Positions 33,396-39,223 of a stretch of DNA of 39,223 nt are shown here, one piece after another. A program made the translations under genes and the position numbers. Source of the DNA: an uncultured Eubacteriales bacterium (GTDB taxonomy: Bacteria; Bacillota; Clostridia; Oscillospirales; Acutalibacteraceae); assembly GCA_900316025.1 (NCBI GenBank), contig ONBJ01000007.1, forward strand, positions 1 to 39,223. Reading direction: 5' to 3'. The stretch's first letter is position 1; every line of letters starts with the position of its first letter. The notes under the pieces were generated by a model. The model made no database searches. It was not told the DNA's origin and worked only from the letters and a program-made list of their open reading frames with translations.

Positions 33396-33439
33396 AAGAT
33401 ACATTTTAATTTTTAATTGAATTTTGCAGGTGGTGGATT

Positions 33440-33889
33440 TTGAAGAAATATGTTGTTTTGCTGATTATTGTAATTGCTATGATAACATTATCAGGCTGTT
33501 TAAAAGTAAATTATCCTGAATTACCTGAAAATCCTGTTGTCTTTGAAATGGGAGAGTACATCGACAAAAGCGATGATGAAGCAGGCTACAGTACGATAGA
33601 GTATAACGGAAGAATTTATATGCCTTATGGTACGATAAAGAGAGCAATAAATTCAGATGATATTGATAAGTGCATAGGGTATGTTGTTCAGGACGGACAA
33701 AAAGATACCGATGAAAGAATTTATACTCTGTCCGAAGATAAAGCTAATAATTATCTGATGATGTATTATGTCGGTGAAAGCTTAATGAACCAGCCTGACT
33801 TCTGGAGATCCGTTGATACAAACGGAAAAAATATTGATACTCCCATTTATATTGAAAGCTTTAATTATAACTACTGGAAAATTGACTGA
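33440..33889 (+). CDS. Hypothetical lipoprotein
   Basis: A 149-residue protein with a signal peptide and lipobox LSGC (Cys20), then an acidic soluble domain containing YSTIEYNGRIYMPYGTIKRA and CIGYVVQDGQKDTDERIYTL. I do not recognise the family, though similar small lipoproteins occur in Ruminococcus-like genomes. The start is TTG 33440 behind AGGTGGTGG. It lies just before an HTH regulator on the same strand. Confidence 0.75.
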   Translation: MKKYVVLLIIVIAMITLSGCLKVNYPELPENPVVFEMGEYIDKSDDEAGYSTIEYNGRIYMPYGTIKRAINSDDIDKCIGYVVQDGQKDTDERIYTLSEDKANNYLMMYYVGESLMNQPDFWRSVDTNGKNIDTPIYIESFNYNYWKID

Positions 33890-33935
33890 ATTATTTTACA
33901 AATAAATGTTTATCGGTTTGGAGAATTACAGGTTT

Positions 33936-34541
33936 ATGGAGTTTAATGAAAAATTACAGGAGCTGAGAAAACAGAAAGGTCTTACTCAGGAAGAACTTGC
34001 AGGAATGCTTTATGTTTCACGCACCGCAATTTCAAAATGGGAGTCAGGCAGAGGATACCCCAGTATTGATTCACTGAAAGCAATATCAAAATTTTTCTCG
34101 GTATCTTTGGACGAACTGCTTTCAAGTGACGCAATACTTACGATAGCGGAGGTGGAAAACAAAGAAAAGGAAAATCATTTCCGAAGTCTTGTTTTCGGAC
34201 TTCTTGACTGTTGTGCGGGAATATTTCTTTTTCTTCCGTTTTTCGGGCAGAAAGTCGGAAATGCCGTTCAGGAGGTTTCGCTTCTTTCTCTGACAGAAAT
34301 TCAGATTTATATGAAAACAGCATATTTAATTATTGTATCTGCTATTGTTATATGGGGGATACTGCTGCTGGCGTTACAGAATACCGAAGCAGGGTTCTGG
34401 ATGAAAAGCAGGTATAAAGCTTCGCTCGGACTCAGTGCGGCAGGTGTACTCATATTTACGGTCAGTTTACAGCCGTATGCAGCGGCTTTTATGTTCGTAT
34501 TTTTGCTTATCAAGGCATTAATGCTCATAAAATGGGCTTGA
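33936..34541 (+). CDS. XRE-family HTH regulator with C-terminal membrane segments
   Basis: A 201-residue protein: an N-terminal Cro/CI helix-turn-helix (LRKQKGLTQEELAGMLYVSR, then AISKWESGRGYPSIDSL; residues about 9-48), a charged linker, and three to four hydrophobic segments in the C-terminal half. Such membrane-linked XRE regulators are frequent in Clostridia and often sense envelope or peptide signals; here the target is unknown. ATG 33936 is chosen over an upstream TTT/ATG-like frame start at 33906 because the HTH family begins at MEFNEKLQ. The stop lies inside a 7-bp hairpin (34539-34555). Confidence 0.82.
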   Translation: MEFNEKLQELRKQKGLTQEELAGMLYVSRTAISKWESGRGYPSIDSLKAISKFFSVSLDELLSSDAILTIAEVENKEKENHFRSLVFGLLDCCAGIFLFLPFFGQKVGNAVQEVSLLSLTEIQIYMKTAYLIIVSAIVIWGILLLALQNTEAGFWMKSRYKASLGLSAAGVLIFTVSLQPYAAAFMFVFLLIKALMLIKWA

Positions 34542-34599
34542 TACGAAGCGTATCATTGATGTTACGCACAAATTCTTTATTTTATTTCGCTGTCCGCTT

Positions 34600-34615
34600 A
34601 GAATGTACTCAGGCA
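34600..34615. repeat. Possible remnant of cloverleaf-repeat left flank
   Basis: AGAATGTACTCAGGCA here matches AGAATGTACTCCGGCA at 10259-10274 (left flank of copy B) in 15 of 16 bases. No hairpin arms follow, so if related it is a decayed or solo end. It lies in the 106-bp gap between the HTH and PAP2 genes. Confidence 0.35.
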
Positions 34616-34647
34616 AAAGCCAATACATTTTAAAGGATTGATTGAAA

Positions 34648-35310
34648 ATGAAGAAAAAATTCAGAAAAAACATTTATGTAACACTCGCCTTATTTTTGTT
34701 GTTTGTATTGTGGACATTGGCAATAAAGTTTATTGATGTTCAGACCATAGGGCCGAGAGGTTCGGCTGTAGGCTTTGCGGCTTTGAACGGATTTATTCAC
34801 AATGTAACGGGCGTACATATGGAGCTGTATATCATTACAGACTGGCTCGGACTTGTTCCTGTGTTTATTTCGTTCGGATTTGCGGTTCTCGGACTTGTTC
34901 AGCTTATCAAGAGAAGAAGCTTTCTGAAAGTGGACTATAATATACTTGTTCTTGGCGGATTTTATATTCTTGTTATGTCGGCATATATTTTATTTGAAAT
35001 GTTTGCAGTAAATTACAGACCTGTTCTTATTGACGGTTATCTTGAAGCGTCTTATCCGTCATCTACAACCCTGCTTGTAATGTGTGTAATGCCGACATCA
35101 ATAATGCAGTTCAATACGAGGATAAAAAATGAAAGTGTCAGGAATATAATTTTTGTCGTTATTTCTGTTTTTACGGCATTTATGGTTATCGGAAGATTTA
35201 TTTCGGGAGTTCACTGGCTCACGGATATTATCGGAGGAATTATATTGAGTGCGGCACTTGTAATGCTTTATTATTCCGTAAGCAGTTTGCAGATAAAAAA
35301 CAAAAAATAG
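34648..35310 (+). CDS. PAP2-family phosphatase
   Basis: A 220-residue integral membrane protein with about six helices and the three PAP2 signatures in reduced form: NYRP (motif 1 end), YPSSTT (motif 2) and the SRxxxGxHxxxD-like GRFISGVHWLTDIIGG (motif 3). Family members dephosphorylate lipid or undecaprenyl phosphates at the outer face of the membrane. ATG 34648 is placed ten bases after AAAGGA; the TTG at 34642 would be too close. Confidence 0.88.
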   Translation: MKKKFRKNIYVTLALFLLFVLWTLAIKFIDVQTIGPRGSAVGFAALNGFIHNVTGVHMELYIITDWLGLVPVFISFGFAVLGLVQLIKRRSFLKVDYNILVLGGFYILVMSAYILFEMFAVNYRPVLIDGYLEASYPSSTTLLVMCVMPTSIMQFNTRIKNESVRNIIFVVISVFTAFMVIGRFISGVHWLTDIIGGIILSAALVMLYYSVSSLQIKNKK

Positions 35311-35381
35311 CCAAAATCTTTGAAGTGTCGGTAAAGCTGAATGAGGGAGTTAATTTCATATAATACCAGGGAGGAAATTTT

Positions 35382-35813
35382 ATGTTCTCTTACATATGGC
35401 CTATAGCACTTGTGGTGCTGTCAAATATAGTGTATCAGATTTGTGCAAAATCTGTACCTGCTGAACTTAACCCTTTTGCAGCACTGGCAGTTACATATTC
35501 GATAGGAGCTGTTGTCAGCATAATAATTTATTATTCCTTGAATAAAAATGCAAATATACTTAAGGAGTTTGGCAGTTTGAACTGGGCACCGTTTGTATTG
35601 GGACTGGTAATTGTGGGCTTGGAGGTAGGCTTTATTTACGCTTACAAATCAGGCTGGACTGTCAGCACAGCTTCTTTGGTTCAGGGAAGTGTACTTGCGT
35701 TGGCATTAATTTTTGTCGGCTGGCTGCTGTTCAAGGAAGAAATTACATGGAATAAGCTTGTTGGTGTTGCGATATGTTTGGTAGGTTTATTTTTTATTAA
35801 TTATAAATTCTGA
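35382..35813 (+). CDS. Single-domain EamA/DMT-like transporter
   Basis: A 143-residue membrane protein with about five hydrophobic helices, half the size of the usual two-domain EamA transporter. The end shows the EamA-like pattern LLFKEEITWNKLVGVAICLVG. Single-domain members work as dimers or heterodimers; the substrate is unknown. The ATG at 35382 follows GGGAGGAAATTTT. Confidence 0.75.
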   Translation: MFSYIWPIALVVLSNIVYQICAKSVPAELNPFAALAVTYSIGAVVSIIIYYSLNKNANILKEFGSLNWAPFVLGLVIVGLEVGFIYAYKSGWTVSTASLVQGSVLALALIFVGWLLFKEEITWNKLVGVAICLVGLFFINYKF

Positions 35814-35816
35814 TGA

Positions 35817-35845
35817 TTGTATCTTTGCAGTAAATCTGCTATAAT
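35817..35845 (+). promoter_or_regulatory. Sigma-A-type promoter for small membrane protein gene
   Basis: TTGTAT (35817-35822), 17-bp spacer, TATAAT (35840-35845), 35 bp before the GTG at 35880 and starting just after the EamA-like stop. Confidence 0.65.
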
Positions 35846-35879
35846 GAACAGACAAACGTAAAATAAGGAAATGTGTATT

Positions 35880-36206
35880 GTGAAAAAGTTTGTTAAAGAG
35901 ATAGTCATATTGCTGATACAGTCAGCGGTATTTTATTTGATTCCGCTGTTCGGAATGAATGAAAATCCTATGGGAATGGTATTGTTAATTATATTGCTGA
36001 CATTTGTTTTATCTTTGATACTGGGGGCTGTATCAAAAGAAAAAATCAAGTACCTGTATCCGATAGTTATTTCGGTATTGTTTATTCCGTCAGTTTTCAT
36101 ATATTACAATGAAACGGCATTAATTCATGCACTGTGGTATCTGGTTGTTTCAGCGGTCGGAATGGCAATCGGAGCATTAATAAATAAAGCTGTAAGTAAA
36201 GAATAA
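35880..36206 (+). CDS. Small membrane protein, unknown
   Basis: A 108-residue protein with about four hydrophobic helices and a basic start (MKKFVKE). GTG 35880 lies ten bases after AAGGA and is preferred to ATG 35871, which abuts that site. It has its own promoter. I do not recognise the family. It ends six bases before a bidirectional hairpin. Confidence 0.65.
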   Translation: MKKFVKEIVILLIQSAVFYLIPLFGMNENPMGMVLLIILLTFVLSLILGAVSKEKIKYLYPIVISVLFIPSVFIYYNETALIHALWYLVVSAVGMAIGALINKAVSKE

Positions 36207-36211
36207 AAATT

Positions 36212-36281
36212 AAACTGCAAATGAGCAATATATTGTTACTGTGACTGTGTACAGTTTTCAGGATTTGCTCATTTGCAGTTT
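36212..36281. terminator. Bidirectional hairpin between convergent genes
   Basis: A 17-bp perfect stem (36212-36228 with 36265-36281) encloses a 36-base loop that itself can fold. A/T runs flank both ends. It separates the small membrane protein gene from the spoVAD gene. Confidence 0.7.
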
Positions 36282-36306
36282 TGCTTTTTATTCAAGTGAT
36301 AAATTT

Positions 36307-37314
36307 TTACTGAGTTTGCAGGTGTATAAGATGTGCAATACCGGGGATACTCTCTCCCTGTTGGTTTGAAGTAGGCGACATAAGAGCTCCTGTTGCTATA
36401 ACAAGAATATTATTAAGTTCATGTCTGCACATCTTTTCCAGAATAATGCTGCACAGTACACTTGCACAGCAGCCGCAGCCGCTCCCTCCCGAATGTACGT
36501 CCTGCCTTTCAATATCGTATATCATCATACCGCAGTCATTGTGCCTTTCTGATATATCTGTATTTTCTTTCAGAAGCAGTTCTCTTAAAAGCTCCGAGCC
36601 TGTTTTTCCGAGGTCGCCTGTCAAAATCAAATCGTAGTCCGAGGGTAAAGTTCCTGTGTCCCACAGATATGACTTTATCGTATCGCTTGCGGCAGGTGCC
36701 ATAGCTGCTCCCATATTATTGATGTCCGTTATACCCATATCAGTAACCTTTCCGATGGTACAATGTTTAAGACATATTGGATTTCCCTGTTTTGCTACAA
36801 TAGCAGCTCCGCTGCCTGTTACCGTCCATTGTGCGGTAGGTGTTCGCTGTCCACCGTATTCAAGAGGAAAACGGTACTGCCTTTCTGCTGAACAAAAATG
36901 AGATGATGTAACGGCAAGTGCTATATCTGCAAAATTGCAGTCTACCATAATTCCAGCCATAATAAGACTTTGAACCATAGTTGAGCATGCTCCGTACTGA
37001 CCTAAAAACGGTATTCCGAAGCCTCTCAGACTGTAGCTTGTGCTTATGCACTGGTTAAGCAAATCACCCCCGAATGCTACCTGAACATCATTTTCCTTCA
37101 TAGTTGCTCTTTCCAGTGCAAGCTCTATGGCTTCACTCTGCATTTTGCTTTCGGCCTGTTCCCACGTTTCGCAGCCGAGCTTTGTATCAATCTCTTTCTT
37201 GTGAAACCACTGCGACAAAGGACCTTCGCTTTCTTTTTTTCCCACTACCGAGCCGAAACCTGCAATAAGAGGATTATTTTCATATTGTATTGTATAGCTT
37301 CCTATTCTTTTCAT
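36307..37314 (-). CDS. spoVAD: Stage V sporulation protein AD
   Basis: SpoVAD is a thiolase-fold protein that binds dipicolinic acid and helps load it into the forespore. Starting at the ATG complement 37312-37314 (MKRIGSYTIQYENNPLIAGF; AAAAGGAAG upstream) the protein has 335 residues, the usual length. Visible are EGPLSQWFHKK, the GGDLLNQ segment, FLGQYGACSTM with Cys110, and the C-terminal HSGGSGCGCCASVL. In Bacillus it lies in the spoVAA-F operon between spoVAC and spoVAE; here neither neighbour is present. An upstream Met at 37356 is rejected because it lies before the ribosome site. Confidence 0.93.
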   Translation of the reverse strand: MKRIGSYTIQYENNPLIAGFGSVVGKKESEGPLSQWFHKKEIDTKLGCETWEQAESKMQSEAIELALERATMKENDVQVAFGGDLLNQCISTSYSLRGFGIPFLGQYGACSTMVQSLIMAGIMVDCNFADIALAVTSSHFCSAERQYRFPLEYGGQRTPTAQWTVTGSGAAIVAKQGNPICLKHCTIGKVTDMGITDINNMGAAMAPAASDTIKSYLWDTGTLPSDYDLILTGDLGKTGSELLRELLLKENTDISERHNDCGMMIYDIERQDVHSGGSGCGCCASVLCSIILEKMCRHELNNILVIATGALMSPTSNQQGESIPGIAHLIHLQTQ

Positions 37315-37436
37315 AAGACAATATCTTCCTTTTAGAATTAAATATTTTAAAAGCAATCTGAAATTTTAAAAAGTTGTTTTTATACTGCTTCTTAATATTA
37401 TTTCAGAATTAAATATTAATTATTATGAAATTTCAA

Positions 37437-37473
37437 AAATCCCGAAATTCAGTTTATCTGAATTTCGGGATTT
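37437..37473 (-). terminator. Intrinsic terminator after fumarase beta gene
   Basis: A 16-bp perfect stem (37437-37452 with 37458-37473), 5-base loop, followed on the minus strand by T-rich sequence. It lies 12 bp past the stop of the dehydratase beta gene and before the spoVAD gene. The remaining 120 bases to spoVAD are AT-rich and show no certain promoter. Confidence 0.88.
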
Positions 37474-37485
37474 GATGCCTGTATA

Positions 37486-38040
37486 CTATTTTTCTTCTGT
37501 ATTATATTTAGGCGGTTCTGTTTCGTAAATATTGTTTCCTTTGCTGTCGATTACAACTATACAGGGAAAATCCTCTATGGTATATCGTCTTATAGCCTCT
37601 GTTCCCAAATCCTCATAACATAAAAGCTCTTCGGATTTAATGCTTTTGGCTATCAGGGCGGCAGCTCCGCCTATTGCGGCAAAGTATACACAATGATTTT
37701 TTACTATTGAGTCAATTACTTCCTGATTTCTTGCACCTTTTCCTATCATACCTTTAAGTCCCATATCAAGCAGTGTCGGTGTATATTTATCCATTCTGTA
37801 GCTCGATGTCGGGCCTGCGGGGCCTACTGCATAGCCGGGCTTTGCAGGTGCAGGGCCTACATAATATATAACCTCACCGTCTATTTTTACAGGCAGCTTG
37901 CTGCCATTTTCCGCAAGCTCGTAAAGTCTTTTATGAGCGGCATCACGTCCTGTAATGATTGTGCCTGTCAGAAGAACGCTGTCGCCTGCGTTCAGATTTT
38001 CTATAATGTCATCGGTTAAAGGCAATTTTATATTTTTCAT
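37486..38040 (-). CDS. Fumarate hydratase class I / tartrate dehydratase beta subunit
   Basis: Small subunit of the two-subunit [4Fe-4S] hydro-lyase that interconverts fumarate and malate, or handles L-tartrate. The 184 residues contain GRDAAHKRL, the conserved YVGPAPAKPGYAVGPAGPT and SYRMDKYTP, and IAAIGGAAAL-like residues of the FumC-terminal domain (seen as FAAIGGAAALIAKSI). It follows the alpha subunit by 25 bp. The substrate between fumarate and tartrate cannot be told from motifs alone; fumarate is more likely for an anaerobe. Confidence 0.9.
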   Translation of the reverse strand: MKNIKLPLTDDIIENLNAGDSVLLTGTIITGRDAAHKRLYELAENGSKLPVKIDGEVIYYVGPAPAKPGYAVGPAGPTSSYRMDKYTPTLLDMGLKGMIGKGARNQEVIDSIVKNHCVYFAAIGGAAALIAKSIKSEELLCYEDLGTEAIRRYTIEDFPCIVVIDSKGNNIYETEPPKYNTEEK

Positions 38041-38065
38041 AGCTTCCTCCTTTGCTGCAAATAAA

Positions 38066-38917
38066 TTATATTATAACTGTTTTATGTCTTGCTGCATGAC
38101 AGCATATATTCACAGCTACAGGCATACCAGCTATATGTGTAGGATAAGTTTCTATATTTACACCCAAAGCTGTTGTATTTCCGCCCAATCCTGCAGGGCC
38201 GAAGCCCATTCTGTTAATCTGCTCCAGAAGCTGTTTTTCCATTTCGGCATATCTGGGGTCGGGATTGTCGGTATCTACAGGTCTGAAAGTCGCTTTTTTA
38301 GCCAGAACAGCGGCTTTTTCAAACGTTCCGCCTATGCCTACTCCTACAATCATCGGGGGACAGGGATTAGGCCCTGCTTTTCTTACTGTTTCAAGAACAA
38401 AATCCATTACACCCTGTTTTCCGTATGAGGGAGTGAGCATTTTTATTGCTGACATATTCTCGCTTCCGAAACCCTTTCCGCCTGCCGTTATGGAAATTTT
38501 GCTTCCGGGAACTATCTCGGTATGTATTATTGCAGGTGTATTGTCTTTAGTGTTTATTCTGTCGAAAACAGGGTCATTGACAACAGACTTTCTGAGATAG
38601 CCGTCCTTATAAGCCTGTCTTACTCCGCTTTCCACGGCATTTCTGAAGCTTCCGTCCTCCACGATAACCTTATCTCCGTATTTTACAAACAGAACAGCCA
38701 TTCCCGTATCCTGACATATCGGTATCTGTTCTTCGGCGGCTATCCTGTTGTTTTCAAGAAGCTGCGAAATAACCTGCTTTCCTACGGGTGACTGCTCATT
38801 CTGATAAGCACATTCCAGAGCTTTGGTAATATCATCACCTATAAAATAATTGCACTCTTTAAAAAGTCTGCTTACGGCAGATGTTATTTCTTCTGCCTTT
38901 ATCACTCTAAGTTCCAT
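38066..38917 (-). CDS. Fumarate hydratase class I / tartrate dehydratase alpha subunit
   Basis: Large subunit with the oxygen-sensitive [4Fe-4S] cluster. The 283 residues contain the three cluster Cys positions: Cys68 in PICQDTGMAV, Cys186 in GPNPCPPMIVGVGIGG and one in NICCHAARH near 272. The latter segment also has GGNTTALGV. The ATG complement at 38915-38917 has AGAGGTAA upstream and a consensus promoter further out. Alpha and beta are separate polypeptides, as in many Clostridia, rather than the fused FumA of E. coli. Confidence 0.92.
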   Translation of the reverse strand: MELRVIKAEEITSAVSRLFKECNYFIGDDITKALECAYQNEQSPVGKQVISQLLENNRIAAEEQIPICQDTGMAVLFVKYGDKVIVEDGSFRNAVESGVRQAYKDGYLRKSVVNDPVFDRINTKDNTPAIIHTEIVPGSKISITAGGKGFGSENMSAIKMLTPSYGKQGVMDFVLETVRKAGPNPCPPMIVGVGIGGTFEKAAVLAKKATFRPVDTDNPDPRYAEMEKQLLEQINRMGFGPAGLGGNTTALGVNIETYPTHIAGMPVAVNICCHAARHKTVII

Positions 38918-38950
38918 AAAAATTACCTCTGATTTATAAATTATGTGTAT

Positions 38951-38979
38951 ATTATAGTATAAACCAATCCATATTTCAA
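38951..38979 (-). promoter_or_regulatory. Sigma-A-type promoter of the fumarase operon
   Basis: On the minus strand TTGAAA (38974-38979), 17-bp spacer, TATAAT (38951-38956), about 34 bp before the alpha-subunit start. Confidence 0.82.
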
Positions 38980-39029
38980 GAAGATAATGACAATGCGGAT
39001 TTACAGAGTGATTATTTATTCCGTCTGAC

Positions 39030-39223
39030 TTATTTTATTTTTTCAAGAAAATCTCCTGTTACTTTGGCAACCTCATCGGGCTTGTGCTTGAATATATAAT
39101 GATGTCCCGGAATATTTACATATGTTACGTTGCCAAGCTTGTCAATATAGGGCTTTATATCATATTCAAAGAACATTTTCATACCATCGACAAAATGTTC
39201 ATCAATGCTTTCTTCCAGAATTA
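39030..39223 (-). CDS. Alpha/beta hydrolase, C-terminal part
   Basis: Reading the minus strand from the window end gives 63 residues ending at a TAA (39030-39032). The end contains IPGHHYIF followed by KPDEVAKVTGDFLEKIK, the usual catalytic-His strand and last helix of alpha/beta-fold hydrolases. The remainder lies beyond the window. The type of hydrolase cannot be told. Confidence 0.65.
   Translation of the reverse strand, partial: ILEESIDEHFVDGMKMFFEYDIKPYIDKLGNVTYVNIPGHHYIFKHKPDEVAKVTGDFLEKIK

Noticed and set aside
38918-39029. Terminator for the upstream alpha/beta hydrolase gene
   Set aside because: No convincing stem followed by a T tract on the minus strand; only the fumarase promoter is clear.

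Overview
The window looks like chromosomal DNA of a low-to-moderate GC, spore-forming Firmicute of class Clostridia, most like a Ruminococcus/Oscillospiraceae gut anaerobe. The reasons are strong purine-rich Shine-Dalgarno sites, TTG/GTG starts, FabK-type enoyl reductase, a Na+-translocating decarboxylase, HprK/RapZ/WhiA, and spore genes (YpeB, Ger permease and lipoprotein, SpoVAD). No rRNA, tRNA, CRISPR array, integrase or transposase gene was seen.

Layout. 1-8722: type II fatty-acid operon fabH(partial)-fabK-fabD-fabG-fabF-accB-fabZ-accC-accD-accA, all on +, with no acpP between fabH and fabK. 8814-10163 (-): YpeB. 10585-11479: YqzL-like small ORF overlapping recO. 11768-13449: gamma and beta subunits of a Na+ decarboxylase under a clear sigma-A-type promoter. 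13673-17495: a BofC-like small protein, then DUF421-DUF4363-GerB-GerC behind a sigma-G-like promoter, without a GerA subunit. 17780-26549: hprK-murB-rapZ-whiA-dnaE-small membrane protein-pfkA, the familiar Clostridial neighbourhood but without yvcK and HPr. 26948-36206: accessory and housekeeping genes (DUF1275 membrane protein, two HAD hydrolases, an Ig-like anchored protein, YerC, a methyltransferase, Hsp33, a lipoprotein, an HTH-membrane regulator, PAP2, EamA-like). 36307-39223 (-): SpoVAD, two-subunit class I fumarase/tartrate dehydratase, and the end of an alpha/beta hydrolase.

The most unusual signal is non-coding. Five intergenic elements (4479-4585, 10276-10368, 14045-14183, 26789-26884, 30431-30528) share one architecture: a long closing stem enclosing exactly three back-to-back hairpins, i.e. 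a three-armed cloverleaf or four-way-junction cruciform. In four of the five, every arm abuts the next or is one to two bases away, and the closing stem carries a shared core GCGATTkCA. The arm sequences differ almost completely between copies while pairing is kept, and the stem shows a compensatory G-C to T-A change. Copies lie inside an operon, between divergent genes, between co-directional genes and between convergent genes, so they are not simply terminators. I do not recognise the family by name. A perfect 26-bp hairpin and a tandem-hairpin block add to the structured intergenic DNA.

The first ~40-90 bases are strikingly GC-rich and do not fit the rest, which suggests a contig-end chimera or a broken fabH.
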